Shown here: positions 31,019 to 39,550 of the stretch, piece by piece | Position numbering within the stretch: the stretch's first letter is position 1 | Layout: every line of letters begins with the position of its first letter | NCBI GenBank assembly: GCA_036375995.1 | Contig: DASVBE010000015.1 | Coordinates: 1-56,465, forward strand | Reading direction: 5' to 3' | Length of the DNA: 56,465 nucleotides | Source: DASVBE01 sp036375995 | GTDB taxonomy: Bacteria; Actinomycetota; Actinomycetes; Streptosporangiales; Streptosporangiaceae | Translations under genes and position numbers: made by a program | The notes under the pieces: model-generated | What the model was told of the DNA's origin: nothing | Seen by the model: only the letters and a program-made list of their open reading frames with translations | Database searches by the model: none

Positions 31019-31789
31019 CTAGATGCCGTTATCGGGGAGCAGGACGCTCAGGCAGGTGACGCAGCCTTCGAGCTTCTCGAACTCGCTGATGTTGACGACG
31101 ACCGGGGTGAAGCCGAGGTCGGCCAGGTAGTCCGCGGTGCGCGGGGCGGAGGCGGCGATCAGGATGCGGTCGCCGCCGAGCGGGACGACGTGGCAGCCGG
31201 CCTCCTCGGTGACCGGCCGGATGGCCGGGAAGAGGCTGGCCGGGACCAGCTCGGGCAGCACCAGGAACGTGCCGTCCGGCAAGGCGGTCACCGCGGACTT
31301 CAGGTGCAGCACGGTGCCCAGCGGGACAGCGACCACGGTGCGCCCGAGCGGGTCCAGCAGCGCCCGCAGCTGGCGGATGCCCTCGCCGTTGGTCCGGCCG
31401 CCGCGGCCGACGTACACGGTGCGGCCGGCCTGGAGCACGTCGCCGCCGTCCAGGGTGCCGGGGGCCTCGATCCTGGCGGTGCGCAGGCCCAGCGCCCGGA
31501 CGGCTTCGAAGGCCCCGTCGACCTCGGGGCGGCGGGCCGGCGCGCCCGGGTGGGTCAGCACCGCCAGGCCGTCGCAGACCACCACGGTGTCCTCGATGAA
31601 CACCGAGTCCGGGCAGTCGTCGGCCGGGGGTGCGTGCTGGACCTTCCAGCCGCTGGCGGCCAGCGCGTCGGCGTACGCCGCGTGCTGCACCAGGGCCCGG
31701 TCCAGGCTGACCGGGCTGCGGCTGATGTGCGTGACGATTCCCTCGGCCAGCCGGCTGCTCGGCTGGCGGATCAGACCCGTGCCGTTCAT
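31019..31789 (-). CDS. ddaH: Dimethylarginine dimethylaminohydrolase (dimethylargininase)
   Basis: 256-residue amidinotransferase-fold hydrolase. Motifs match DDAH: DSVFIEDTVVV, LDGGDVLQAGRTVYVG, the catalytic His in TVLHLKSAVTALPDG and the C-terminal nucleophile in SEFEKLEGCVTCLSVLL. It converts N-omega-methylated arginine to citrulline and methylamines in the cytoplasm. The start is ATG 31789 with GGAG seven bases upstream; a longer upstream frame is not needed. It stands downstream of the APH-type kinase with a 163-base gap, so a separate promoter is likely. Arginine deiminase is the alternative, but its length and motifs fit DDAH better. Confidence 0.9.
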   Translation of the reverse strand: MNGTGLIRQPSSRLAEGIVTHISRSPVSLDRALVQHAAYADALAASGWKVQHAPPADDCPDSVFIEDTVVVCDGLAVLTHPGAPARRPEVDGAFEAVRALGLRTARIEAPGTLDGGDVLQAGRTVYVGRGGRTNGEGIRQLRALLDPLGRTVVAVPLGTVLHLKSAVTALPDGTFLVLPELVPASLFPAIRPVTEEAGCHVVPLGGDRILIAASAPRTADYLADLGFTPVVVNISEFEKLEGCVTCLSVLLPDNGI

Positions 31790-31952
31790 CCGCCCGCTCC
31801 TTACCTGGCGCCCCGTTGCGCCTGCCGGGCACGGCGCCCGGCCGGCTCGCCCCGGACCAGGCCGCCCGCGGCCCTTCCCGGAGAACATAACCCGCGCCGG
31901 TCCGCCCCGCCCGGTCCGGTCCGGGCGGGAGCCGGGCAGAACCGGACCCGGG

Positions 31953-32963
31953 TCAGCCCAGCCGGCCCAGCCACTCCGGCAGCCGGGCCAGCCGCGGGGC
32001 CAGGCCGTCAAACCAGCGCTCGGCGTCCTGCGTGCCGCTGTGCGGCCGCCGGAACAGCCGGACCGCGCTGGCCAGGTCGTCGAGATACCAGCGGGCCCGG
32101 TACAGGGTCAGCACGGAAGGGTCGCAGGCCCGGCCGGCCACTTCCTGATACCGGTCCGCGCCCTCCCCCGCCTCGCCGATGATCAGCGAGAGGTCGCGTT
32201 CCGGCGGCGCCAGGCCGACCGTGTCCCAGTCGATCAGCAGCAGGCTCCCGCCCGCGGACAGCAGGTTGGCCGGGTGCGGCTCGCCGTGCGTAATGACCGG
32301 TTCGATGGCCCGGGCGGCCGCGGTGGCCCCGGCCAGCCGGCCGAACGCCGCGGTGAGCCAGGCCAGGTCCGCGGCGTGGGCCAGCAGCAGGCCGTGCGCG
32401 CCCGCGGCGAACGGCCCCCCGTCCCACGCGCGGCCCGGCTCCGCCAGGAACGCGTCCAGGTCGGGCCAGCCCGCGATGTGGAGCATGTGGCGCGGCGCCC
32501 GGTCCCGCACCTGCGGAGTGGCCCGGTGCAGCGCCGCGATCAGGTCCAGCACCGCGCGGCGCAGCGCTTCCGGGTACGGGCCGAACGCGAAGGAATGCCC
32601 GGCTACGAACGGGTAGACCGCGACCGCGTACCGGTCGCAGAGGCGGTGCAGCAGTTCGCCGTCCCGGGCGGCCACCGGGGCCAGCACGAAATCCAGCCCG
32701 GCGGCATCGCGGAGCGCGGCGGCCGTCGCCAGGGCCACGCCGAGCCCGCCGAACACCGTCTCCCTGTCGCTGCCCAGCCAGTCCTTGCCGTCGAGATCGT
32801 CGACCGTCACGAACCAGGGCCGGCCGTCGTCGCAGACCAGCTTCCAGTGATGACTGCCGCCGCCCTGCGGCACATAGGCCAGCGCCGCCCCGCGCAGACC
32901 CCACCCTCCGGCGAGCGCGGCAGCTAAGTCCCCCCGCGCCAGATCCACTGGCGGGCTCCGCAT
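31953..32963 (-). CDS. Aminoglycoside phosphotransferase-family kinase
   Basis: 336-residue protein-kinase-like small-molecule kinase. Catalytic loop ITHGEPHPANLL (Glu in place of the more common Asp of HGDxHxxN, a variant seen in the spectinomycin-kinase-like group), the metal motif LLLIDWDTVGLAPPERDL and an N-terminal nucleotide-binding lobe (YVPQGGGSHHWKLVCDDG, FVTVDDLDG). It would phosphorylate a hydroxyl of an antibiotic or metabolite. ATG 32963 was chosen; an in-frame ATG at 33014 exists. TAGCCT just before ATG 32963 suggests leaderless expression. Resistance cannot be claimed from sequence alone. Confidence 0.83.
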   Translation of the reverse strand: MRSPPVDLARGDLAAALAGGWGLRGAALAYVPQGGGSHHWKLVCDDGRPWFVTVDDLDGKDWLGSDRETVFGGLGVALATAAALRDAAGLDFVLAPVAARDGELLHRLCDRYAVAVYPFVAGHSFAFGPYPEALRRAVLDLIAALHRATPQVRDRAPRHMLHIAGWPDLDAFLAEPGRAWDGGPFAAGAHGLLLAHAADLAWLTAAFGRLAGATAAARAIEPVITHGEPHPANLLSAGGSLLLIDWDTVGLAPPERDLSLIIGEAGEGADRYQEVAGRACDPSVLTLYRARWYLDDLASAVRLFRRPHSGTQDAERWFDGLAPRLARLPEWLGRLG

Positions 32964-33090
32964 AGTTGCGAGGCTAGGCTCCGACGCCTCCCGGGCGCGA
33001 CTCAGTTTGCGCATGTCTGGCCCACGCCGGCCCGGGCTTGACCGGCAGGAAGCGGCGGGCATACCGTCTCTATCGTAAATAGTTCTTTCC

Positions 33091-33098
33091 TATAGACT
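33091..33098 (+). promoter_or_regulatory. Probable -10 box of the ccm operon
   Basis: TATAGACT lies in an AT-rich patch (33070-33098) of the divergent APH/ccmA region; TAGACT ends four bases before a GTG at 33103 and seven before the next in-frame GTG at 33106, the spacing of leaderless transcripts. No -35 matching the consensus is visible. Confidence 0.5.
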
Positions 33099-33102
33099 CC
33101 GG

Positions 33103-33150
33103 GTGGTGGCGGCCGTGCCCGAACCTCACACGCCGTGGGCGGCCCGGTGA
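33103..33150 (+). CDS. Candidate 15-codon leader peptide coupled to ccmA
   Basis: Starting at GTG 33103 (or 33106), directly after the -10 box, a short frame encodes VVAAVPEPHTPWAAR and stops at TGA 33148-33150. That stop overlaps the ccmA GTG (GTGA), the same coupling used between nearly all later genes in the cluster. ccmA itself has no ribosome site, so ribosomes arriving through this leaderless frame would explain its initiation. No known family; this is inferred from spacing alone. Confidence 0.4.
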   Translation: MVAAVPEPHTPWAAR

Positions 33151-33848
33151 CGGCCGGCCAGGACGCCGTCCGGCTGGCCCGGGTGACCAGGCTGTTCGAC
33201 GGCCTGGCCGCGGTCAGCAACGTCAACCTGGAGATCCCCGGCGGCGAGACAGTGTGGCTGCGCGGCTGGAACGGCTCGGGCAAGACCACGCTGCTGCGGC
33301 TGGTCGCCACGGCCATATCCCCTACCTATGGCGGCGGCACCGTGCTCGGCTTCGACCTGCAGGCGGGCCGGGCCGGTATCCGGGCCCGCAGCGACCTGCT
33401 CAGCCACGACACCCGGCTGTACGCCGACCTGACCGCGGCCGAGAACCTGCGCTTCGCCTGCCGCCTGTACGGCCTCGACCCGCGCCGGGCGCAGCCCGCG
33501 CTGGAGCAGGTCGGGCTCCAGGATGTGGCCGCGGTCCGCACGGCCAGCTTCTCCCAGGGCATGCGCCAGCGGCTGGCCCTGGCCCGCTGCCTGATGCGCG
33601 CCCCGGCGCTGACCCTGCTCGACGAGCCGTACGCCGGGCTGGACAGCGAGGCCCGGATCGTGGTCGACGACCTGCTCGCGCAAGCCCGGGTCACCGGCCA
33701 GACGGTGATCGTGGCCAGCCACGAAGCCCCGCCCGCGCACCTGGTGGACCGCGTGGTCACCATGGACGGCGGCCAGCTGGCCGCCCCGCCGCTGCGCACG
33801 CCCGCGGCCACGGGCGCCGCCCACGCCCGGGCGGCCGCGCCGTCATGA
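33147..33848 (+). CDS. ccmA: Haem exporter ATP-binding protein CcmA
   Basis: 233-residue ABC ATPase. Walker A is RGWNGSGKTTLLRLV, signature FSQGMRQRLALAR, Walker B LTLLDEPYAGLD and the switch His in VIVASHEAP. With CcmB it forms the ATPase that drives release of haem-loaded CcmE from CcmCD in System I. GTG 33147 is chosen because it overlaps the leader-frame stop; GTG 33135 is an alternative. It overlaps ccmB by ATGA. The Ala-rich C-terminal tail has no motif. The assignment rests on the ccmB-C-D-E-F neighbours as well as on the sequence. Confidence 0.9.
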   Translation: MTAGQDAVRLARVTRLFDGLAAVSNVNLEIPGGETVWLRGWNGSGKTTLLRLVATAISPTYGGGTVLGFDLQAGRAGIRARSDLLSHDTRLYADLTAAENLRFACRLYGLDPRRAQPALEQVGLQDVAAVRTASFSQGMRQRLALARCLMRAPALTLLDEPYAGLDSEARIVVDDLLAQARVTGQTVIVASHEAPPAHLVDRVVTMDGGQLAAPPLRTPAATGAAHARAAAPS

Positions 33849-34516
33849 GCCTGCGGGTCGCCCAGGCGATCGCCGCCAAGGACCTGCGGACCGAGCTCCG
33901 CAGCCGGTCCACGGTGAGCACGGTCCTGCCGTTCGCGGTCACCATGCTGCTCGCGTTCGGCTTCGCGCTCGGGCCGGACCAGCTGCTGCTCAGCCAGGTC
34001 GCGGCCGGGCTGCTGTGGCTCGCCGCGCTGTTCGCCTCGGTCGAGCTCTGCCACCGGTCGTACCAGGCCGAAGCGGCCAACGGCGCGCTGGAGGGCCTCC
34101 TGCTCTCCCCGGCCGACAAGGGCGCGGTGTTCCTGGGCAAGGCCGCGGCCGCGTTCATCCAGCTGATTATCCTGCTGCTGGTCACGGCCGGCCTGGTCGT
34201 CGTCCTGTTCGGGCTGCCGGTCGGCCGCGCGCCGGGCCTGCTGCTGCTGACCGCCGTACTCGGCGTGGCCGGGCTGAGCACGCTGGGCAGCCTGCTGGGC
34301 CTGCTCGCGGTGCGCAGCCGCAGCCGCCAGGCGGCCCTGCCGCTCCTCGTCCTCCCCCTGGTCAGCCCGGTGATCATCGCGGCCACCAAGGCGACCGCCA
34401 CGCTGGCCCAGGGAAGCACCGACGGGATCGGCGGGTGGCTGAGCCTGCTGGTCGCGTTCGACGCGGCCTTCCTCGCGGCCGGCTACCTCGTCTTCGGCCA
34501 CCTGCTCGAAGACTGA
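33845..34516 (+). CDS. ccmB: Haem exporter membrane protein CcmB
   Basis: 223-residue, six-segment membrane protein. It begins with the cytoplasmic AIAAKDLRTELRSRSTVSTV block typical of CcmB, then alternating hydrophobic segments with SYQAEAANGALEGLLLSPAD between segments two and three, and VLPLVSPVIIAATKAT near the end. It is the membrane partner of CcmA. ATGA overlap with ccmA gives one-to-one coupling. A 100-base gap with a hairpin follows before the cytochrome gene. Confidence 0.9.
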   Translation: MSLRVAQAIAAKDLRTELRSRSTVSTVLPFAVTMLLAFGFALGPDQLLLSQVAAGLLWLAALFASVELCHRSYQAEAANGALEGLLLSPADKGAVFLGKAAAAFIQLIILLLVTAGLVVVLFGLPVGRAPGLLLLTAVLGVAGLSTLGSLLGLLAVRSRSRQAALPLLVLPLVSPVIIAATKATATLAQGSTDGIGGWLSLLVAFDAAFLAAGYLVFGHLLED

Positions 34517-34545
34517 GCGGCTCGCCCGGCAGGGGCCCGAAGCCA

Positions 34546-34578
34546 TTGACATCCCCGCCCCAGCAGGACCATCCTGCT
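34546..34578 (+). promoter_or_regulatory. TTGACA box and perfect 7-bp dyad upstream of the cytochrome gene
   Basis: TTGACA (34546-34551) is a textbook -35 hexamer, but no -10 follows at 17 bases. Instead AGCAGGA-CCA-TCCTGCT (34562-34578), a perfect dyad with a three-base centre, occupies that position. It could be an operator, a partial terminator after ccmB or an mRNA end-protecting hairpin. An AGAAGG ribosome site precedes ATG 34617. Confidence 0.5.
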
Positions 34579-34616
34579 CTAAAGGAAATTATTATTGGTG
34601 ATAGAAGGTAACTGAC

Positions 34617-36035
34617 ATGGCGCCTTCGCCCGATTCCAGCAGCAGTACCGGCGATCGCAGGACGACCAGGTGGCGGTCCCCGCTGACGATGCCACGCAGC
34701 GGCAGGTGGGCGATGGCGCTCGCGTTCAGCGTGGCCAGCGCGCTTGTCGCGATGGCGGTGACCGGTGTGGTGGGCAGCACCCCGCAGGCCAGCGCCAGGA
34801 ACGCGGCCGCCGCGAACCCTGCCCCGGCGGCCGCGGCCCGCCTGGTGAGCCAGGGCAAGCACACGTTCCGCTTCGACACCTTCAACGACCAGGCCTTCTG
34901 GGGCGGTGTCCTGCACCTGAACCAGGCCATCGCCGGCCAGAAGAACGGCGGCGTGGGCCCCGGCGTCAGCCCCAAGACCGCCCTCGCGGTGGGCCTGAAG
35001 GTTGACGTGGACGCCCTGCCCGCGTCCGTCAAGCAGGCCCTCAAGGAGGGCAAGGTCAACCTGAACGACCCGGCCACCACACTGGCCCTGCTGAAGCTCA
35101 ACGCCGTGGTCGGCGTCAAGGGCGTGTTCGGCAACAGCGGCAAGCTGACCTCGGTCGGCATCGAGTGCGCCCTGTGCCACTCGACCGTGGACAACTCCTT
35201 CGCCCCCGGCATCGGCCACCGCCTGGATGGCTGGGCCAACCGTGACCTGAACGTCGGCGCGATCATCGGCCTGGCCCCGAACCTGCAGCCGGTCGCGAAC
35301 CTGCTGCACACCAACGTGGCCACGGTGCACAAGGTGCTCAGCGCCTGGGGTCCCGGCAAGTTCGACGCCGAGCTGTTCCTGGACGGCAAGGCCTTCCAGC
35401 CAGGTGGCCGCTCCGGCGCCACGCTGATCCCGCCCGCGTTCGGGCTGGCCGGCGTCAACCTGCACACCTGGACCGGCTGGGGCTCGATCCCGTACTGGAA
35501 CGCGTTCGTCGCGGTGCTGGAGATGCACGGGCAGGGCGACTTCTTCGACCCGCGCCTGGACAACGCCGCGCAGTTCCCGATCGCCGCGGAGAACCACTTC
35601 GGCCACATCCGGGTCAGGCACGACCTGGTCACGCCGAAGCTGCCCGGCCTGCAGGCCTACGAACTGTCGCTGAAGGCGCCCACGCCGCCCAGGGGCTCGT
35701 TCAACGCCAGGATGGCCGCCGCGGGCAAGAAGCTGTTCAACGGCCAGGCCGAGTGCTCGACCTGCCACGTGCCGCCGATCTTCACCGAGCCCGGCCAGAA
35801 CCTGCACACCGGGCAGCAGATCGGCATCGACAACTTCGAGGCCAACCGCTCGCCGACGCACATGTACCGGACCACCCCGCTGGCCGGGCTGTGGACGCAC
35901 ACCAAGGGCGGCTTCTACCACGACGGCCGGTTCAGGACCCTGCTCGCCGTGGTGAAGCACTACAACAGCTTCTTCCACCTGCACCTGACCAAGGCCCAGA
36001 TGAACGACCTGGTGCAGTACCTGCGCTCGATCTAG
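34617..36035 (+). CDS. Exported dihaem c-type cytochrome, cytochrome c peroxidase-like
   Basis: 472-residue protein with an N-terminal signal/anchor (MALAFSVASALVAMAVTGVV) and two CxxCH haem-attachment sites, CALCH (C184-H188) and CSTCH (C380-H384). Spacing and blocks such as GHRLDGWANRDLNVG, FGLAGVNLHTWTGWGS and TPLAGLWTHTKGGFYHDGRF resemble the dihaem peroxidase/MauG-type family. It acts outside the membrane; the electron donor or substrate is unknown. Placed between ccmB and ccmC, it is the evident local client of the maturation system. Its end is duplicated (two GCTCGATCTAGGC copies, 36025-36051). Confidence 0.86.
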   Translation: MAPSPDSSSSTGDRRTTRWRSPLTMPRSGRWAMALAFSVASALVAMAVTGVVGSTPQASARNAAAANPAPAAAARLVSQGKHTFRFDTFNDQAFWGGVLHLNQAIAGQKNGGVGPGVSPKTALAVGLKVDVDALPASVKQALKEGKVNLNDPATTLALLKLNAVVGVKGVFGNSGKLTSVGIECALCHSTVDNSFAPGIGHRLDGWANRDLNVGAIIGLAPNLQPVANLLHTNVATVHKVLSAWGPGKFDAELFLDGKAFQPGGRSGATLIPPAFGLAGVNLHTWTGWGSIPYWNAFVAVLEMHGQGDFFDPRLDNAAQFPIAAENHFGHIRVRHDLVTPKLPGLQAYELSLKAPTPPRGSFNARMAAAGKKLFNGQAECSTCHVPPIFTEPGQNLHTGQQIGIDNFEANRSPTHMYRTTPLAGLWTHTKGGFYHDGRFRTLLAVVKHYNSFFHLHLTKAQMNDLVQYLRSI

Positions 36036-36071
36036 GCGGCTCGATCTAGGCAGAGAGGGCGGAGAAGTCCG

Positions 36072-36917
36072 ATGAGGTACCTGTACCGGCTGCTCACCCT
36101 GGCCGGAAGCATCAGGGCCCAGCGGGTGCTGGGCGCCGCGACGCTCGCCGGCCTGGTGGCGACGGTGGCGATCGGGCTGCTCGTGGTCCCGCCGGACGCC
36201 ACCCAGGGCGACGTGCAGCGCCTGATGTACGTGCACGTCCCGGCCGCCTGGGTGACGTTCTTCGCCTTCGGGATCGTGTTCCTGGCCAGCTGCGCCTACC
36301 TGAAGACCGGGCGCATCCGGTGGGACCGGATCGCCGCCGCGTCGGCCGAGATCGGCGTGCAGTTCTGCGCGCTGACGATCCTGCTCGGCTCGCTGTGGGG
36401 CCGGCCGGTATGGGGCACCTGGTGGACCTGGGACCCGCGGCTCACCACCACGGCCGTACTGCTGCTGATCTACGCCGGCTACCTGTCACTGCGCCGGGTG
36501 GCCGACAGCCCGGCCCGGCGGGCCAAGTGGTCCGCCGTGGTCGGGGTGGTCGGCTTCATCGACGTGCCGATCGTGCACATGTCCGTGGTCTGGTGGCGGT
36601 CACTGCACCAGCAGGCCACCGTGCTGCGCCTGGGCGCGCCGACCATCGCGGGCAGCATGCTGGCCACGCTGCTCCTCGGGTTCGTCACGTTCTCCCTGGC
36701 CTACGGCTACCTGATGGCCGTCCGGCTGCGGGCCGGACGGCTCGAGGACCGCGCCGGGGTGCCCGTCTCCCAGCCGTCCGTGCCGCGGGCTCGTGCCCCG
36801 CGGCCCGTGACGGCCGGCCCGCAGGCCGCCGGTCCGCCAGCCGGCGGCCTGCCCGCCGGGCTTCCCGCTGGCCCCGGCCCTGCCCCTGCGACTTCCGCGA
36901 GCGAGAGCCATGCATGA
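36072..36917 (+). CDS. ccmC: Haem handling protein CcmC
   Basis: 281-residue membrane protein with six segments and the tryptophan-rich WWD haem-binding motif WGTWWTWDPRLTTTAVLLL. The flanking His residues in YVHVPAAWVTFFAFG and VPIVHMSVVWWRSLHQ match the external haem ligands of CcmC, which loads haem onto CcmE. The start is ATG 36072 with GGAGAAG upstream. The last 60 residues are a Pro/Ala/Gly-rich tail not found in proteobacterial CcmC. It overlaps ccmD by eight bases. Confidence 0.92.
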   Translation: MRYLYRLLTLAGSIRAQRVLGAATLAGLVATVAIGLLVVPPDATQGDVQRLMYVHVPAAWVTFFAFGIVFLASCAYLKTGRIRWDRIAAASAEIGVQFCALTILLGSLWGRPVWGTWWTWDPRLTTTAVLLLIYAGYLSLRRVADSPARRAKWSAVVGVVGFIDVPIVHMSVVWWRSLHQQATVLRLGAPTIAGSMLATLLLGFVTFSLAYGYLMAVRLRAGRLEDRAGVPVSQPSVPRARAPRPVTAGPQAAGPPAGGLPAGLPAGPGPAPATSASESHA

Positions 36918-37062
36918 CGTCGGATACGTAGCCGCCGGCTACACCGCAACGCTGCTCATGCTGGCCGGTTACCGCTGGCGCCTGGCGGTGCGGACCCGCC
37001 GCGCCCGGCAGTACGTGTCCGCGGTGGCCAGGCGCGCCCGTGACGGGCGGCGCCAGCCGTGA
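36910..37062 (+). CDS. ccmD: CcmD-type small membrane protein
   Basis: 50-residue protein: MHDVGYVAAGYTATLLMLAG gives one N-terminal membrane helix with Tyr residues, followed by a basic cytoplasmic tail (RWRLAVRTRRARQYVSAVAR). Size, single helix, basic tail and position between ccmC and ccmE are the definition of CcmD, which holds CcmC and CcmE together during haem release. It starts at ATG 36910 inside ccmC and overlaps ccmE by GTGA. CcmD is poorly conserved, so position is the main evidence. Confidence 0.8.
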   Translation: MHDVGYVAAGYTATLLMLAGYRWRLAVRTRRARQYVSAVARRARDGRRQP

Positions 37063-37550
37063 GCCAGGAGCTTCTGCAGCTTCCGGGTACTCAGGAAGAA
37101 GGTGTACGCGCCCGCGGGTGGCATGGCCCCCGCTTCCGGGTGGCGGCCTGCCTGGCGATCGTCGTAGCCGCCCTGGCCTGGATCGCGGTCCGCGGGCTGA
37201 CCGGCAACTTCGTGTACTACCTGACCCCGGCCGACGTGGTCGCGCACCACAAGGCCCAGGCCGGCCAGCGGATCCGGCTCGGCGGCTACGTCGTGCCGGG
37301 CAGCGTGCACCGGGACGGGAGCGTGCTCACGTTCACCGTGACCGACGGCACCGACTCGATGCGGGTCACCGACACCGGCCCGGTGCCTGAGCTGTTCAGG
37401 GCGGGCCAGGGCGTGGTGCTCGAGGGCGCGCTCGGCGCCGACGGCCGGTTCCACGCCGACAACCTGCTGGTCCAGCACAACGGCGACTACACCCCGCCGA
37501 ATCCCGGGCAGTCCCCGCCGCACCGGGCTGACCTCTCCGCCGGGGGCTGA
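37059..37550 (+). CDS. ccmE: Haem chaperone CcmE
   Basis: 163-residue protein anchored by one N-terminal helix (ACLAIVVAALAWIAV) with an OB-fold outside: YYLTPADVVAH, QRIRLGGYVVPGSVHRDG, FTVTDGTDSMRVTDTGPVPE, LFRAGQGVVLEGAL. The covalent haem site is His140 in LVQHNGDYTPP, that is HxxxY, as in proteobacterial CcmE and not the CxxxY of archaea and some anaerobes. The usual HDEN/KY core is changed to HNGDY. GTG 37059 overlaps ccmD (GTGA); ccmF follows after two bases. Confidence 0.92.
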   Translation: MSQELLQLPGTQEEGVRARGWHGPRFRVAACLAIVVAALAWIAVRGLTGNFVYYLTPADVVAHHKAQAGQRIRLGGYVVPGSVHRDGSVLTFTVTDGTDSMRVTDTGPVPELFRAGQGVVLEGALGADGRFHADNLLVQHNGDYTPPNPGQSPPHRADLSAGG

Positions 37551-37552
37551 CC

Positions 37553-39550
37553 ATGAGCCAGCTTGGCACCTGCCTGCTGCTGTTCGGGCTCGCGGTGGCC
37601 GGCTTCGGCCTGGTGGCCGCCGCCGTGGGGGCGAAGACCGGCCGGCCCGGGCTGGTCGAGACCGCCCGGCGGGTCGCGTTCGGCCTGCTCGCGGTCGTGG
37701 CCGCGGCCAACGTCACGATGCTGATCGCGCTGCTGACCAGCGATTTCGCACTCCGCTACGTGGCGGAGAACTCCGCGCGCGAGACCCCGGTGTTCTTCAA
37801 GGCCCTGTCGCTGTGGGCCGCGGATGACGGCTCGCTGCTGCTGTGGAACCTGATCCTGGCCGGCTATCTCGCCGCGGTGGCGATCCGGTTCGGGCGCGAC
37901 GACCGGCCGCCCACGTTCCCGTACGCCATGGGCGTGCTGTACGCCGTGCAGGTGTTCTACCTGATCCTGATCAACGGCCCGGCGCGGCCGTTCGCCGGCC
38001 TGGCCAGTCCCCCGGCCGACGGCCGCGGACCGGCGCCGCTGCTGCAGAACCACCCGCTGATGGCCGTGCACCCGCCGTTCCTGTACCTCGGGTTCATTGG
38101 CTTCACCGTGCCGTTCGCGTTCGGCATCGCGTCGCTGCTCGCCGGGCAGGGCTTGGACCAGTGGGTCTCGCTGATCCGCCGGTGGACGCTGGTGGTCTGG
38201 TGCTTCCTGACCATCGGGCTGCTGCTGGGCGCGCTGTGGTCGTACTCCGTACTCGGCTGGGGCGGGTACTGGGCCTGGGACCCGGTGGAGAACGTCGCCC
38301 TGCTGCCGTGGCTGATGTCCACCGCGTTCCTGCACTCGGTCATGCTGCAGGAGCGCCGCGGCATGGCCAGGCTGTGGAACATCGCCCTGGTCATCGGGGC
38401 GTTCGCGCTGATGACCTTCGGCACGTTCCTGACCCGCGGCAACGTGCTGTCCTCGGTGCACGCGTTCGCGCAGACCTCGGTCGGCCCGGCCTACCTGGCC
38501 TTCCTGGCCCTGGTCCTGCTGACCGGGTTCGGCCTGGTCGCGTGGCGGCTGCCCACGCTGCGCTCGCCGGCCACGCTGACGTCGGCGGTGTCGCGGGAAG
38601 GCGCGTTCGTCGCGAACAACATGCTGCTGCTGGCGGCGACCGCGATCATCCTGCTGGGCACCGTGTTCCCGCTGATCGTCGAGGCGGTAACCGGGCAGCA
38701 GGTGACCGTCGGCGGCCCGTACTTCCGCAGCTCGATCACGCCGGTGTTCCTGCTGATCCTGCTGCTGGCCGGGACCGCGCCGCTGCTGCCCTGGCGGGCC
38801 ACCAGCCGGGCGCGGGCGCTGCGCCGGCTGCGGGTCCCGGCCGCCGCGGCCGCCGCCGTCATGATCGCCACCGCGGCGGCGGGCGTGGCCTCGGTCTACG
38901 CGGTCGCCGGGTTCGGCCTGGCCGCGCTGGTGCTGGTGACCAACGGCCAGGAGATCAGCAACGGCGTGTCTGCTGGGCGGCCCGGCGGCACACTGCGCGC
39001 GCTGCTGCGGTCCCGGCGGCGGCACGCGGGCCTGGTCGTGCACCTGGGCCTGGCCCTGGTCGCGGCCGGGATCACCGCGTCGTCGGCACTCGGCCACCAG
39101 TCCCAGGTGACGCTGACGACCGGGCAGGCCGCGGTGTTCGGCGGCCAGGTGCTGCGCTACCAGGGCCTGCGCACCGACCAGCAGCCGCAGCGCATCGTGC
39201 TGACCGCGACCGTGTCGGTCACGAACCCGGGCGGCGCCCCGGCGGGCACGCTGGCCCCGCGGATGAACCTGTACCCGGCGGCGACCGAGCCGATCGGCAC
39301 GCCGTCGATCCACCGCGGCGTGGTCTGGGACCTGTACGCGTCGGTGATCTCGCTGCAGAACGACGGCGGCTCGGCCACCTTCCGCTTCTACCGCAATCCC
39401 GGCGTGAACTGGCTGTGGGCCGGCGGGCTGGTGATGGCGCTCGGCGGCATCGCGGCGGCCTGGCCACCGCGGCGCCGGCGGGACGGACAGGGCCGCGACC
39501 GGGGTGCCCGGGTGCCGCCGCGGGCCGCGGCGCAGGCGGGTGCCCGGTGA
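37553..39550 (+). CDS. ccmF: Cytochrome c haem lyase subunit CcmF
   Basis: 665-residue multi-span membrane protein with the WWD motif GWGGYWAWDPVENVALLPW, MAVHPPFLYLGFIGFTVPFA upstream of it, and a large C-terminal external domain (TATVSVTNPGGAPAGT, LYASVISLQNDGG). It receives haem from CcmE and attaches it to apocytochrome CxxCH sites with CcmH. About 14 hydrophobic segments; the normal length for CcmF is 630-660. The start is ATG 37553 and it overlaps ccmG (GTGA 39547-39550). Confidence 0.94.
   Translation: MSQLGTCLLLFGLAVAGFGLVAAAVGAKTGRPGLVETARRVAFGLLAVVAAANVTMLIALLTSDFALRYVAENSARETPVFFKALSLWAADDGSLLLWNLILAGYLAAVAIRFGRDDRPPTFPYAMGVLYAVQVFYLILINGPARPFAGLASPPADGRGPAPLLQNHPLMAVHPPFLYLGFIGFTVPFAFGIASLLAGQGLDQWVSLIRRWTLVVWCFLTIGLLLGALWSYSVLGWGGYWAWDPVENVALLPWLMSTAFLHSVMLQERRGMARLWNIALVIGAFALMTFGTFLTRGNVLSSVHAFAQTSVGPAYLAFLALVLLTGFGLVAWRLPTLRSPATLTSAVSREGAFVANNMLLLAATAIILLGTVFPLIVEAVTGQQVTVGGPYFRSSITPVFLLILLLAGTAPLLPWRATSRARALRRLRVPAAAAAAVMIATAAAGVASVYAVAGFGLAALVLVTNGQEISNGVSAGRPGGTLRALLRSRRRHAGLVVHLGLALVAAGITASSALGHQSQVTLTTGQAAVFGGQVLRYQGLRTDQQPQRIVLTATVSVTNPGGAPAGTLAPRMNLYPAATEPIGTPSIHRGVVWDLYASVISLQNDGGSATFRFYRNPGVNWLWAGGLVMALGGIAAAWPPRRRRDGQGRDRGARVPPRAAAQAGAR

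Noticed and set aside
31953..32963. Calling the APH-fold gene an antibiotic resistance gene
   Set aside because: The fold includes many metabolite kinases, and the catalytic loop has Glu for Asp; resistance cannot be inferred.
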